Source of the DNA: Kingdonia uniflora
Taxonomy: Eukaryota; Streptophyta; Magnoliopsida; Ranunculales; Circaeasteraceae
Length of the DNA: 64,000 nucleotides
Direction: 5' to 3'
NCBI GenBank assembly: GCA_014058105.1
Contig: JACGCM010002201.1
Location: 124,001 to 188,000, forward strand
The position numbers and the translations under genes are program-made. Shown piece by piece: positions 1-10,999 of the stretch; the stretch's first letter is position 1, and each line of letters begins with the position of its first letter. The notes below the pieces were generated by a model. It was not told where the DNA came from. It saw only the letters and a list, made by a program, of their open reading frames with translations, and did not search any database.

Positions 1-503
1 CAAGAGGGATTTAAGAAGTACTCTGCTCTTATCCAAGCTCTGCTACTCTCTAAGCAGAATGACAAACTCCTTATGAGAAATCATTAGATGAGGCCAGCTG
101 GGAGTAAGGCAGTACCCGAGGTACACAATGTTAGAATTCAGGGGAATAATAATCACGGCTAGAGCCGCGGTCGTAGCGGTGGACAGATTCATGGAGGACA
201 CAACAGAAGAAAGGGCAAAAATTAAAATTTCTTGCCCCACAAAGAGGAAAAGGGAATAAGAAAGCTGGCAAGAAAGGGGATGGGAAAACAAACAACCTAA
301 CAAAGGCTTTATGTGCTTCAACAATGGATGGATTTCATATTGGGCGTGGGACTATAGGTCACCCAAGGTGGCCAAGGATGATCTTGTTTAAACCCACCAT
401 ATGACTGCTGATAACAATTCTGCGGTGATAGAATTTTTAGCAACAGACTTCTTCGAGGATACTGATGTAGTGATGGACCAAACTCATAAGTAGTTAGTAA
501 CAC
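1..503 (+). pseudogene. copia A gag C-terminal remnant
   Basis: Plus-strand reading in several frames gives the end of a copia Gag: a leucine-rich stretch matching the LL.EQN.ELLMKNH region of element C, then a Gly/Arg-rich nucleic-acid-binding stretch (RGRSGG near 160-190) and a Lys/Gly-rich run. The CCHC zinc knuckle that should follow near 310-350 is not intact. Several stops interrupt it. The longer minus-strand ORFs here are shadows. Gag would form the virus-like particle that packages element RNA. Confidence 0.6.
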
Positions 504-759
504 CTTCTCATAGGATAACTGATGCTACATTTGAGAGCACATAGTAGTTTCTTTACTTGGTTGTTAGTAATAGATTTACATTATTAGTACTTTTCCAGAT
601 TAAGTTCAGAACATAGTGGTTGGTGTAGTTTAATAAGTGTTGTGACATACATTCAATGTCATCATCCATGAGATCTTAATTTCTTAGTATAATTGATAAA
701 TGCCAAAATTATTGCTTAGCGTAGTAGTTAATTCTATTGTATGATAGTTAATTTGTTAT

Positions 760-1042
760 ATACATCTCGTCCATATGGATCTTTCCACTCATCGAGCATT
801 CTTTGATAATTGGATCTATCATAAGAGATAAGAAATATTTCTCGTCTCTGACCTCGTGTATCGGCGATGTCACGACTATTATTGGTTCAACCAACATAAT
901 AGAAGGCACAGGCAGTGCCATGCTATTACTACCCAACGGTACGATACTGAGTATCCAGTCTACTTTATATACGAGTAATTCTACTAGGAAACTACTCAGC
1001 TTTTGGGATATACATGACAATGGATATCAAGTAGAAACTTGA
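760..1042 (+). pseudogene. copia A aspartic protease remnant
   Basis: Matches the segment after the catalytic motif of copia proteases. The reading contains a RDKKYFSSL-like stretch followed by GDVTTIIGSTNIIEGTG and a hydrophobic flap-like run. The same stretch in element C is preceded by the active-site DSGTTHS motif, whereas here the DSG triplet is lost upstream, where the reading frame is broken. The protease would cut the Gag-Pol polyprotein. It cannot be functional without the catalytic Asp. Confidence 0.65.
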
Positions 1043-1149
1043 GGAGAAGGACATTTCGACCACTCCCCAAGGTCAAAAAATATTATTGGAACATTGTCCA
1101 ATACACTCCTCAGGGTTATATTTTATAAACATTCGATATGTCAAGACCT

Positions 1150-2076
1150 ATGTTAAAACGAATTCCTCTCCTTAATTTACAAGAGAAAACATTCAAGCTA
1201 TGGCACGATCATCTAGAACATTCAGGTTCTCAGATGAGGATGAAGATTATCAATAGTAGCTCTAGACATCCTTTGAAATGAGAAAAGATCTACATACTGC
1301 GAAGCTGCTCTTACAACGCATGCTCTCAGGGTAAGTTGATTATTTGATCTAGTATGACCAAGGTTGAGTCAAAGTCTCCAGCTTTTTTCTAACAAATCCA
1401 TGGAGATATATGTGGATTTATCCATCCATATAGTGGCCAATTTCGGTACTTTATGGTCATAATTGATGCATCTTTGTGATGGTCATACGTTTGCCTATTG
1501 TCAACTAGGAACATGACATTTGCAAAATTTCTGGCACAAATTATTCAGTTATGGGCTCATTTCATGGAACGCCCGATCAAGTCTATTCGACTTGATGGTG
1601 TATGTGAGTTTACCTCCCATGTATTCGATGATTATTGTATCACTAATGGGATAGATGTGGAACATCCAGTACCCCATGTTCATACCCAGAATTGTATAGT
1701 AGAAAACCTAATTAAGCAATTGCAGACAATCCCTAGGCGATTGTTATTACGATCACAGCTTCCAGCAACTGTTTGGGGTCATACAATCTTACATGCTAAA
1801 ACAATGATCAGGGTTCGTCCGATTATTAATCATTAGCTTTCCCCAAAATAATTAGTCACTGGGTTAAAATCCAATATCGTCCATTTGTGCACCTTCAGAT
1901 GTACCATGAAGGTGTGGGCCACACCTTCACAACATACGAAAATGGGTTCGCAGTGCCACCTTAGTATCTACGAGGATTATGATTTATCATCTATCATTCG
2001 ATACTTGGAACCCATTATAGGCGATGTCTTCACTATAAGATTTACAGACTGTCACTTTAATGAAATAATTTTCTAG
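1150..2076 (+). pseudogene. copia A integrase remnant
   Basis: Begins with a GAG-pre-integrase-like run (KLWHD.LEHSG, near 1197) and continues into the integrase core: HGDICGFIHPYSGQFRYFM near 1400-1450, then an open stretch 1498-1836 with SIRLDG..EFTS and HTQN...ENLIK. These correspond to the D and DDE-type E segments of copia integrase, but the usual NG.AE reads NC.VE. The segment 1885-2076 matches the integrase C-terminal and connection region (ECHFNE-like). Stops fall between the blocks. Integrase inserts element cDNA into the chromosome. Confidence 0.75.
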
Positions 2077-2684
2077 ACATTAGGGGGAGATATCACAGAT
2101 AATGCCGCAAAAGTTTCTAAGTTAACTTAGGAAACATAATCGTTATCTCATCTGGATCTCGTTACTAAACAGAGTGACAATGATGTCTAACATAATAGGT
2201 TACCAATGAACAACTTGATGTGTTCAACGACGCTATTGAAGTAACTAAGGGGCATGTACCTGCAAGTAATGTTCCTGTAATGTAGAAGGTTTCGAAAGGA
2301 ATTACCATGCCTCCCGCAAATGAATCAAAGGTCAAGAGACCCCGTAGACTTCTTCCTAAGGAAAAATAACTGACTTTGGGGAAACGGTTGAAATTGGGAT
2401 TAGACACAACTAATGGTGTAGTCAGTTCATATAGGATGGAACCACCCATTGACAGGGCTAATGTAGCTACACAACCAGTTGATACATTACCAGATATCCT
2501 CCGCGTGGAACATAGCTATGATAACAGTGAGAACTTGATCAATTATGTTTGTAATGGTACAACTTGAGATCATTTAAAAGTTGTTGTTGACAACATATTC
2601 ACCTTCGTTGCTGTGCTGGCCATCGAGGATGATGATCCATAATCCCTTATGGTTGACGAATGTTGTAACCATAAAGATTGACCA

Positions 2685-3546
2685 ATGTGGGAATCTGCGA
2701 TCCAAATTGAGCTCAACTCGCTAGCAAAATGCGAAGTGCTCAGACAAATTGTCGGTAGGCATGATGTCATAAAGCATATCAGTTACAAATGGGTATTTAT
2801 ACGGAATCATAATGAAAATGGAGAGATAGTAAGATACAAAGCAAGGCTAGTTGCCCGAGGCTTTTCATATAGACCAAGCATCGATTACGATGATACCTAT
2901 TCCCCAGCCATGAACGTTATAACGTTCTACTACTTGATCAGTCTGTCAGTTGTCGAGGACAATATGGACATGCCTTATAGATGTAGTTACCGTGTATTTA
3001 TTTTGGAAACTAGATATGAACATCTTTATGAAGCTACCCAAGGGGTATAAGCTTCCAGAAGCAATAAATCCCGACACGCGAAGTGTATACGTAATAAAAC
3101 TAGATAAGTTACTATACGACTTGCAGCAATCAGGTCCCATGTGTCATAATAGGTTGACAAAATATTTGGAGGCCAAGGGTTTTACAAATAATCCTATCTG
3201 CCTATATATTTTCATTAAGAGAACAAAAACTGGGTTTGCCATCATTGTAGTGTACGTAGATGATCTGAATATCATCAAAACTCTGGGGGAGATCACGAGT
3301 ACTGACGAATACCTTAAGAAGGAATTTTAAATGAAAGAATTTGGAAAAACCAGGTACTATCTCAGTTTACAGATCGTTGGTAGTGATATACTCGTCCACC
3401 AGGCGACATATACCGAATGGATCCTCAAATGCTTCGGTAGGGAGGTAGCACACAGTGCTAAGACACCTATGGTTGTCCTCCACTTGGATGTAGACAAGGA
3501 CATCATCCACTCTCCGGATGAGGGGGGGGGGACTCCTAGGGCATGA
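2685..3546 (+). pseudogene. copia A reverse transcriptase remnant
   Basis: Clear copia reverse transcriptase. The opening W..A...EL.SL....V segment leads to SYKWVF and YKARLVARGFS (near 2780-2860), then DY..TYSPA. After a frame change near 2950 the reading continues through MKLPKGY (3010-3050) to the catalytic VVYVDDLNII box at about 3247-3276, which is intact. A stop ends that frame at 3328 and the thumb region runs on to about 3500. The enzyme would copy element RNA to cDNA. At least one frameshift and one stop break the reading. Confidence 0.8.
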
Positions 3547-3599
3547 GGTTTCATAACTAGGAGCAGTTGGTGTTTTATTATACTTAGTTAGACATCTCA

Positions 3600-4180
3600 T
3601 TCATAGTAAACTGGGCCCACTACAGTTCTTATCCTACCCAAAGGCACTGAAATGGGATCAAGCACATTCTGCGATACTTGAAAGGTACAATAGATTTGGG
3701 TCTATTCTACCCAAAATGTGGTAAACGTAAAATTATAGGGTTTGCCGACGTATGATACTTGTCAAAATTATAGGGATATGTGTTCTTGTATAGTAATTTA
3801 GTAATTTTGTGGTGGTCAGTAAAGCAGACGATGGTTGCAAAATCTTTAAATCACACAAAAATTCTTGCACTTCACAAAGCTAGCAGAAAATGTTTTTGGT
3901 TACGCTCTATGGTAAATTACATCAACGAAACTTGTGGATTAGATTTTATCCAAAAGGACTCAACTACTTTATATGAAGGCAATATTGTTTGCATCGCTCA
4001 AGTTAGGGGAGGCTTTATCAAGGGAGACAGGACCAAACATATTTCACTGAAGTTCTTCCGTATTTACGAATTACAAAAGGCTCTTGCATATCCTGCATTC
4101 AAGAAATTGGTGCACGGAATAGGCATGCGAAGTTTATACTCTTTAATGTCTCAAGGAGACACATCTCTGGGAGATAGACA
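3600..4180 (+). pseudogene. copia A RNase H remnant
   Basis: The open stretch from 3780 reads WWSVKQTMVAKSLNHTKIL, the standard start of copia RNase H (KQ..VA.SS.EAEY in canonical members). It continues through the ...TLYEGN..CI.Q segment and RTKHI to a shortened tail, where a block between the ELQK motif and the KLVHGIGMR motif is deleted compared with the family. Past 4180 the reading belongs to unrelated DNA. RNase H would degrade the RNA strand during cDNA synthesis. Confidence 0.75.
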
Positions 4181-5163
4181 CGGAATAAGCATTGCCAATA
4201 TTAGCATTAGTTATTATGTGGATCCTCTCAATTAAACTTGTATAGTCAAGATATTCTTCAAGTGTAAATGGGAAACTAAGTTTGTCCTCAAATGACTCTT
4301 CTTTATCATGTTGGCAATAGGTTTCCCACTCATGGTTTTGAATCGGTTAGGTAACTTAGGTTATATCTTCATCGGAGTATGAGTCATAAATAACTCTTTC
4401 TATTAAAAATGGGTCAATTATGTCTTGGTTTTACTCCTCCTCAAGATGGTAGTCATCCCATGGATTGTCAGTGTATAGGATATCCTAAAATTTCTCATTA
4501 ATGATATGTGTATCCTCTATTGACCCTATTGTATGTCCAAGTGTTACTTCATTATCATAATCGGGGAATGCCTCTATGAATTTTTTGATTATTTCATTCT
4601 CCTCGACCTCAGTGAGGTTCTTTATTCTCTAAGACTCATCAGTTAGGGTGTCTAATCCATTGATTGCCTCAGGTGGTTGTGATTTAACCTTACGCTTCCT
4701 ACGTTGTTTGAAATGTGTTTTGGCCTTTGCGGGAGGTGTAGATCATTTCTCAATGGGTAATTGGATGGGAGGGTATTGGATGTTGTCTAATATGTATCTT
4801 ACCATATTCTAGTATTCTTGAGTATTTAGGTCAGGCCAATCTTCTGGATAGTTTTCATATGATATGTATTGGGTTGCATCAAATGCTCTAAAGGATGGTC
4901 CAATTATTGTGTTATTTGATAACGGGTCATGTGACCGAGCTTGGTGAGTAAGACCCTTATCCATCTGGACTTGGGGTTCAATCTGGGTTTGGTTTTCCTC
5001 AAAGGTAGTCCAAGTGTTAGGGATGAGATGTCCTAGGGCCTCCGATAATAGTTTAATTGATTTACCATTAGATTATACATGAAGCTCTAGCTTTTCTAAT
5101 AGTGCATGGTATTCTCTTTCGAGCCTATCCATATATTGTTTAGCTAGGTTTGAGGTTTGGGAC
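4181..5163 (-). pseudogene. unidentified retroelement-like protein, minus strand
   Basis: Read from an ATG at 5163 leftward, one frame stays largely open for about 325 codons with six or seven internal stops. The start is MSQTSNLAKQYMDRLERE, a likely short coiled coil. An acidic/aromatic stretch follows, then a basic patch (KRRKRKVK near 4690-4710), then an acid-rich segment. No CCHC knuckle or catalytic motif is visible. It sits downstream of a TATA-plus-long-leader arrangement at 5165-5811. That layout fits either the gag of an LTR element or the first ORF of an endogenous pararetrovirus. I do not recognise the family and the assignment is open. Confidence 0.35.
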
Positions 5164-5802
5164 ATTGATATGAGTTGGGATTTTTTTCCTATCTCAAATT
5201 AATACCCAATTTTGTACGCTCAACTCGTTTGTCGAGGAACGTGGCAAAAAAGGGGTCGAATCCTCAAGGAAGATACTTGGGCTTTTTGGTTAATATGCAT
5301 ATTTCCTTACTTTTAATAGATCAACAAGGCTTCAGGCAGTTTATTAAGTCCTTACTCTTAGGTCTTCTGCCAAATATCAAGTACGATCCTTTTTGGTACA
5401 AACTATATTAGAAAGGGGATTAACTATTGAATAATATAATCTCTTCATAATGTTTTTCTTTCCCATCTTAGAATTCTCTACAAGAGAACATATCTTTTTA
5501 ACTCCTTATTTGTTGACTTGTTTGTGTTCTAGAGATCTAGTAACCTAAACAATATTCTTATTGCAACTAGAAGAGAGAAATACCAATCCTAAGAGGAGCT
5601 ACTTGGCTCAAAGTCAGACCTACTTAAGTGTAGACACTACACTTCTTCATTGCCAAAATCCTTGCCCTAATGAAGAACTTAGAACTTACCTTTAAAGAAG
5701 AAATAGAAAGAAGAAGAAGAATATTCAAAGCTAGAGTCTTCAACATTTATTCCTTAAGATGAGTCTCTTCTCCAAGATGGTTTTACATTAAGAACCACAA
5801 AT
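5164..5802 (-). other. probable transcribed leader of the minus-strand retroelement
   Basis: This stretch lies between a minus-strand TATA box and the ATG at 5163. It is pyrimidine-rich on the minus strand near its start and has several short upstream ATGs. This is the layout of a long retroelement or pararetrovirus leader. No initiator-Met primer site (TGGTATCAGAGC type) was found in it, so the priming mode is unknown. Confidence 0.3.
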
Positions 5803-5811
5803 CCTTTTATA
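5803..5811 (-). promoter_or_regulatory. TATA box of minus-strand element
   Basis: On the minus strand the sequence reads TATAAAAGG, followed at a suitable distance by a leader of about 640 nt and the ATG at 5163. Being a perfect plant TATA consensus ahead of the one long decayed reading frame here supports a promoter role. No transcript evidence is available. Confidence 0.4.
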
Positions 5812-6249
5812 GCAGAAGGAGGCCTTGGGGTTTCCTTTTTCGTGATAGTATTATTATAGTTTTACCCTCCTATTGACCGACTTAAGAAATTTAGCCGTTA
5901 ATTAATCCTCACACATCCCGAGGCAATACCACCGTAAACACCGGTTGGTTAGGCATACCAGACCCGTGATCGCGGGTTTGTGGAAGCCTTTTGGGTCCTG
6001 CTTGGACTTGGTTTCTCCTGAGGCCCTCTCTTGATATAATGTTTAACTGGATCATTAGTGGCTCTTCTCCAGCAGCTCTCCTGGTCTGAGGATGTTTAAC
6101 TTGTGATTTTTTGTGCTCTATTCTACTGAAGTTGGATTGTGCTTAGTCATGGCCTGATATGGACTTCTAATTTTTAACTATTTCTAGTGATGAAAAGGCT
6201 CTTGAGCTCGTTTTTCTAAGTCCTCGTGAAGGAGTCTCTTTTAGGTCCT

Positions 6250-6509
6250 TTTTGATGTCTTTTTGCTATGTGTTTCACTTTTAGACCTGTGATCTAGAAA
6301 AATAGTAATCTTAGCATACAGTCATTAGTTAAGGTAATTTGGGACTACAAAATCACTATGCTTTAGGGGTGTAGAATGTAAGATTTAAGTGCTTATTATG
6401 GGACATATGATTGTACTCTTTCCTTGCATAGTTTTTTATCCAAAGGGTTTTTCCAAGCGGAGGTTTTAATGAGGCAAGTCGTTTAGATGTGGGACACCAT
6501 AAGGGGGAA
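6250..6509 (+). other. 3' internal tail of a copia-type LTR element with polypurine tract
   Basis: The segment has the usual pre-LTR wording of plant copia elements: a GGGTTTTTCC-like phrase, GAGGTTTTAATGAGGCAAG near 6462-6480, and the polypurine tract AAGGGGGAA (6501-6509), which directly abuts an LTR beginning TGTTAGG. No coding region of this element survives upstream because another element occupies that space. Confidence 0.65.
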
Positions 6510-6750
6510 TGTTAGGATCAAGTTCAGCTGGGTCCCGCCCGAATTGGGTTTGGGGTGACCCACCGACTCCTACCCTTAATGCAAGAGAACTTTAAAAGTT
6601 GTTATATATATATCCTTCTGGGCTATGTATCTATAATCTAACAAGTTCATTAATGAAAGCTTCCCTTCCCTCTTTCTCTATATATATTGTGTGTGATTAT
6701 GTACTTGTTTAGATAGACTAGAAGATTGCTTTTGTTCTCAGCACCAACAA
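6510..6750 (+). repeat. lone LTR (3' LTR of a lost copia-type element)
   Basis: A 241-bp unit starts with TG (TGTTAGGATC) and ends with CA (AGCACCAACA). It is preceded by a perfect polypurine tract. It contains a TATA-like run (TATATATATA near 6604-6613) and a pyrimidine-rich stretch. No second copy is in the window, so the end is set only by the TG...CA rule and is less certain than the start. Confidence 0.55.
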
Positions 6751-7047
6751 CTTAAAGCGAGAGTCTAAATTTTAGAGTTAAGCACCTTTTTGTGAAGGAG
6801 CACATCATTCTAAATGGTACGTACAATAGTTTATATGACCTAATTAGGCGCCATTTTAGATTAGGCGTATGTATTTTTAGTTTACGGGTCTTTTTTAACA
6901 ATTCACACAATCACGACATACGCGTAATGCGAATATAGAATTGAAGCTTGAGTGAAAATTCTCACTCAAAATGGGTTGTGAGAGTGTGAATTTAAATTCA
7001 CACACCCCTATTGGAGATGAAATCCCCTGAAAGGCACTTTTCCTATT

Positions 7048-7460
7048 ATGGAAGAAGGGTTACACATTGTCATGTTAGATGCTTCATGGCTCCATAATAG
7101 ACCTTCTAGTGATGTTGGGTATGTAATATGGGCTTTTAATCTAAATATTATTATTGTAGGATATGGCACCACCTACGTAGACTACGCGAAAACTACGGAG
7201 GCTGGAGTAGTTCTCAGAGTATTGATAGTTGTGCAAGACTTGGGAATCAAGAGATTGATATTTTTGTTAGATTATCAACATTTGGTTAAAGCCTATAAGG
7301 AGAATTCAGTAAATTTTTCTTAGGGTGCCCTTTTTAAAGCTCCAGATATCATATACCATACATCTCATTTTGACGAGTTCGATTTTGTGTTTATTAGTAG
7401 GACACACAACATTGATGCGCACCTTTTTATCGGCTTAGGTACTTTGGCCCTTCCCTTTTG
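7048..7460 (+). pseudogene. RNase H (RVT_3-type) fragment
   Basis: Open for 91 codons and then readable to about 7450 after a stop at 7321. The pattern of a first Asp in MLDASW, a Glu in the KTTEAGVV stretch and a further Asp in FLLDYQHLVKA matches plant RVT_3 RNase H domains, whose motifs are DGSW, E and SD. The following FISRTHNIDAH segment corresponds to the RN..AD.LA motif. Such domains occur at the C-terminus of plant LINE proteins and in related host-like genes. It stands alone, with no RT upstream, so it is a relic. Confidence 0.5.
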
Positions 7461-7740
7461 CCCGCCCAGCTTTATATACTTGCTTTTGCTTATACAAAAA
7501 GAGCAAGGACTTGTACAAGAGTGTCAAGCGTGCCTTGTTCAAATTTTAGGGGGTGTTTGTTTTTTAAGGGTTGAATGCTGACTGCTGAGTGATTTGAAGT
7601 GTTGAATGCTAAATGTTATAGTATTTTATTTTTAAAAAGTATTTAATGTTATTGTATTTTATTTTCAAAAAGTGTTGAAAGCTAAGAGATATCTTAAATA
7701 TCCTTATTGTAAAAGCAACACAAGTTGCAACATGATGCTC

Positions 7741-7800
7741 TTAACAAAATAATTGGAACTACTACTACTATTACCACTACTACCACCACCACCACCACAT
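7741..7800 (+). repeat. ACT/ACC trinucleotide microsatellite
   Basis: An imperfect run of ACT, then ACC trinucleotides (about 7755-7800). It lies in non-coding DNA between the RNase H scrap and the gypsy fragment. The 7548-8030 surroundings are AT-rich with a GGGGGTGTTTGTTT start that resembles a non-autonomous DNA transposon end, but no matching inverted end was found. Confidence 0.7.
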
Positions 7801-8040
7801 TTACCATCACATATACATATTCTCAATAAAAATAATTTTCACAATAGATGAATGTTTGTTTGTGAGGGAGTTGGGAGATAGTGTCTGCGAACTTGCAAAT
7901 TGAGAAAATCGTGAGAGATAGGGAGTAAGGAGGGGCGGTAAGATATATAGAGAGAAATAAATCTATGTTGAGATTTTCATGGGCTTTTTGTCAAAGATTT
8001 TCATGGGCTTTTGTCAATATTCAACATCCTTCGATCTTAC

Positions 8041-8760
8041 ACAATGCGTCTCAACCCTGATAAATGTCAATTCGGGTAATATTCTGGTCGCTTTCTAGGT
8101 CACCTCATTAGCAAGAAAGGGATTGAGGCCGATCTAGATCAAATTCGGGCTCTCCTCGACATGCCTTCTCCAAAGACAACAAAAGATGATCAAAAACTCG
8201 CCGGCAAGATTGCCGCGATCAACCGTTTCGTCTCTAAATCTTCAGATTGCTACCGTTGGCTATTCCTATTACTCTGCTGATATACCAAACGAGAAAAGGT
8301 TCAGCCGACTGCAGAAGTCACGTAGACACCGGAATGCGAAGCAGCTTTTCAGGATCTCAAAATCTATTTGGGGAGGTCTCCCATAATGAGCACCCCAGTA
8401 GGTAATGAGGAACTGATAATCTACATAGCAGTCACAGATACTTCTCTCAACTCGGTTCTCATTCACCTGGAAGAGAAAATAGAGAAACCAGTCTTCTTTA
8501 TCAGCAAAACACTCACACCAACAGAAACAATGTACTCTAAAATTGAGAAACTTCTTCTCACCCTTGTTTACACTTCGCAGAAACTCAAGCACTACTTTCA
8601 AGCACATTCCGTCAAAGTTATGATGAACTACCCACTTCGGGAAGTTCTGTCCAAAAAAGAGAAGTCACAAAGAGTACAACAATGGTCAATCAGTTTGGGA
8701 AAACATGATATCAAGTTCTAACAACGTCATTCCAAAAAAGGTCAGGCCGTTATCGATTTT
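8041..8760 (+). pseudogene. gypsy RT end and first RNase H
   Basis: The reading MRLNPDKCQFG...SGRFLGHLIS.KGIEAD is the thumb region of gypsy reverse transcriptase, and the LAGKIAAINRFVSKS phrase follows near 8200. The RNase H part runs from about 8390 with LIIYIAVTDTSLNSVLI and ends in an EVLSKKE...QRVQQW stretch. The family Glu is in the YSKIEKLLL phrase. Stops at about 8078 and 8280 and a frame shift near 8390 break it. Confidence 0.75.
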
Positions 8761-8775
8761 CACACGGATTTTCCA

Positions 8776-9232
8776 GTGGAGGATTCTGAGTGGGAGGAGC
8801 ACGACCCGGACCTTATCGAAAACACGCCAGAGAATCAAACCCCCATGCCATTCGACGAAAGAGTTGACTGGATCACTACATCAGGGTGGAGGCTTCTCAC
8901 AGATGGATCAGCAGGACCCGTAGGGTCTGGGATCTGGATCATTTTGATTACCCCTTCTAATAATAGAATTGAGAAATCAATCCGCTTGGATTTTGAGGCC
9001 TCAAATAATGTCACCGAGTATGAAGCTCTCATTCACGGACTCAATCTCGCACTTGAGCTCGATGTCCCCGATCTCTCAGTTTATACATATTCATTACTCA
9101 TTGTTCATCATTATTCTGAGCAATACATGAAGAACAGAAAGATAACCGAATACGCAACCCTCATTGTAGATAGGATGAGTAAGTTCTTGAAAACAACTCT
9201 CGAATATCTTCCTTGAGGTAAAAACAGACATG
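8776..9232 (+). pseudogene. gypsy second (archaeal-like) RNase H
   Basis: Open from 8776 to 9216. WRLLTDGSAGPVGSGIWIIL carries the first Asp of the domain, and NNVTEYEALIHGLNLALEL carries the Glu motif. The later SLLIVHHYSEQY segment replaces the usual SDSQL motif, so the third acid appears lost. This extra RNase H between the normal RNase H and the integrase is typical of Tat-lineage elements. The reading continues past the stop at 9214 as AYSLAYLAG.LG, the linker to the integrase. Confidence 0.75.
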
Positions 9233-9716
9233 CATATTCCTTAGCATATCTAGCCGGGGTCTTAGGAACAGAAGCTCGATATCTCCATATCAAAATCATT
9301 TCGACCCCCAACATTGATCGCATATCTGTATGCACGATCAATACAGGGGGCGATAAAGGGGGAGACGACGATTGGCGAAAGCCTTTCTTAGCCTACCTCG
9401 GTATCGACAACAAGTACAACAGACCACTCCCAGCAGATCTAAAAGAGTTCAGATAGCTGATCAATAACTCGAAGCGTTATATTACTCAGAACGGTATGCT
9501 TTACCGCCTCTCCATTACAGGGCCTTAACTCAAGTGCCTATCAAATTAAAAAGTAGATAAACTGCTCTGCGAACTACACGAAGGAACTTGTGGCTCCCAC
9601 GCCGCAGGTAGGTCATTAGCGAACCAGGCTATAACTGAAGGAGTATTCTGGCCTGGCATGCATAAGCAAGCAGAAGAATATTCCTGCAGGTGCGACACCT
9701 GCCAGAGGTCAATAGG
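9233..9716 (+). pseudogene. gypsy integrase N-terminal zinc finger fragment
   Basis: After a linker with Y.ITQNGMLYR near 9478-9515, the reading ELHEGTCGSHAAGRSLA...VFWPGM ... YSCRCDTCQR (9565-9712) gives the HHCC zinc finger of gypsy integrase with both His and both Cys present. The catalytic core is missing because the next bases belong to copia element D in the reverse orientation. Confidence 0.75.
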
Positions 9717-10208
9717 ATATGAATGGAGAAGTATTTCACCACTAGACTTGCCTTGAAGCATAACATCATCTTGAGATCCTTGTTTCTTTTTGTATACCCA
9801 TTTACCACCAATTGCCTTCTTTCCCTTAGGCAGCTTTGAAAGTTGCCAGGTTTCATTCTTACGAAGAGAATACATCTTTTCCTTCATCGCTCCCTCCCAA
9901 TGTTTAGCCGTGGAAGGAACACCTTCTTTAATGACCAGTAGTACATATGCTGCCATGACCTTTGCCTTTGGAAGTACCATGTTTTTTGTAAGCCATTCTG
10001 GCTTACTCATATTCCTCTTTTGTTTACTAGTTGTAATTGACTCCAAAACCGGAGTCTCCTCGTCAGTACTACCAAATGCTCTACCATTGTCTATATATTC
10101 ATTATTTGGAACATGAACTAATGGCCCATCACCCGTTGTCATACCAGTAAATGACACCCCCTTAAATACGGAACTCTCTGGCCAATGTGAAGATCCATGA
10201 ATCCCCAC
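9717..10208 (-). pseudogene. copia D reverse transcriptase, first part only
   Basis: The minus-strand reading shows the pre-RT linker, then W..AM.EKM.SL..NETW and KLPKGKKAIGGKWVYKKK, the opening of copia reverse transcriptase. A one-base frame change follows near 9770 into CFKASLVVK (YKARLV.KG in the family). The catalytic YVDD box and everything after it are gone, because gypsy DNA starts at 9716. Truncation by rearrangement is more likely than internal decay, since both sides are abrupt. Confidence 0.8.
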
Positions 10209-10211
10209 CTG

Positions 10212-10997
10212 CTACAAAACCTCGTTTATCATCTTCTCTATGTGCTCAGAGGCATATGACTTAATTATAAAAGCCTCATCAAAAGTGACATCCCTGCTCA
10301 AAATGATCTTCCAGTCTCTTTTATTCCATAACATATAGCCTTTCACACCCTTCATCTTACCCAAAAAAATGGCCTTTCTCGCTCGAGGATCTAACTTACC
10401 ATCTTTGACATGATAGAATGGCGGACACCCAAAAATATGAAGAGTATTATAATCTGCAGCAGGTTCTTCCGACCAAGCTTCCATAGGTGTTTTACCTTCA
10501 ATTATATCCAAAGGTAACTTATTAATGAGGTACCATGCATATGTCAAAGCCTCAACCCAAAACGCTTTGCCCAACCTGGAATTGGACAACATATATCATA
10601 CCTTCTCTAGTAAAGTTTGATTCATGCGTTCTGCTACCCCATTTTGTTGCGGTGTCTCTCTAACGGTAAAATGTCAAACAATCCCCTCTTCCTGGCATAC
10701 TTGCAAGAATAGATTACTAGTGTATTCCCCACCATTATTCGAATAGAACAACTTAATTTTTATGTCAACTTGAGTTTCAATCAATTTCTTCCACCTGATA
10801 AAAATTTCTAGGACTTTATCCTTCCTTCTCATAGTATATAACCATACACCCCTACAAAAGTCATCCACAAAAGACATAAGGTAATGTTTCCCCCAAAGTG
10901 ATGCATTCATGAAGGGTCCCCAAACATCAGAGTGAACATAATCAAGGGTTCCACAAATACGGTAGATAATATTATAAAATTTTACCATTGTCTGCAT
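10212..10997 (-). pseudogene. copia D integrase
   Basis: Two long open stretches (10997-10674 and 10592-10212) in the same direction. The first has the core start LDYVHSDVWGP and YLMSFVDDFCR, with the catalytic Asp residues, then IKLFYSNNGGEY, where the usual Asp of RTDNG.E reads Ser. The second begins after a stop near 10593 and reads FWVEAL.YA.YLIN, then the C-terminal YHVKDGKLDPRARKAIFLG region. It is one of the better-preserved pol segments of the window but not intact. Confidence 0.8.
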
Positions 10998-10999
10998 GC

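Larger units (their letters stand above)
1..4180 (+). mobile_element. Ty1/copia element A, truncated and decayed
   Basis: Remnant of a copia retrotransposon in the order gag tail, protease, integrase, reverse transcriptase, RNase H, which is the copia order. The 5' part lies outside the window, so no 5' LTR is seen. It is the same family as element C (23129-30612, opposite strand): integrase and RNase H segments are near-parallel in wording, for example the KQTMVA.S..H.EILAL run. Similarity to C stops near 4180, just after the SQGD run of the RNase H tail, and the next DNA belongs to another element. The 3' LTR is therefore missing. Many stops and frameshifts make it non-functional. Confidence 0.85.
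8041..9716 (+). mobile_element. Ty3/gypsy (Tat-like) fragment, truncated both ends
   Basis: Contains, in order, the end of a reverse transcriptase (MRLNPDKCQFG near 8044, FLGHLIS.KGIEA), an RNase H, a second RNase H-like domain and the zinc-binding start of an integrase. Having two RNase H domains in a row is a hallmark of the Tat/Ogre branch of gypsy elements. The 5' end is lost near 8030. The 3' end stops inside the integrase zinc finger at about 9716, where copia element D begins on the other strand. Confidence 0.8.

Noticed and set aside
5225..5275. tRNA-like B-box GGGTCGAATCC
   Set aside because: No A-box, acceptor stem or anticodon arm can be formed around it, so it is not a tRNA. A SINE origin could not be supported either.
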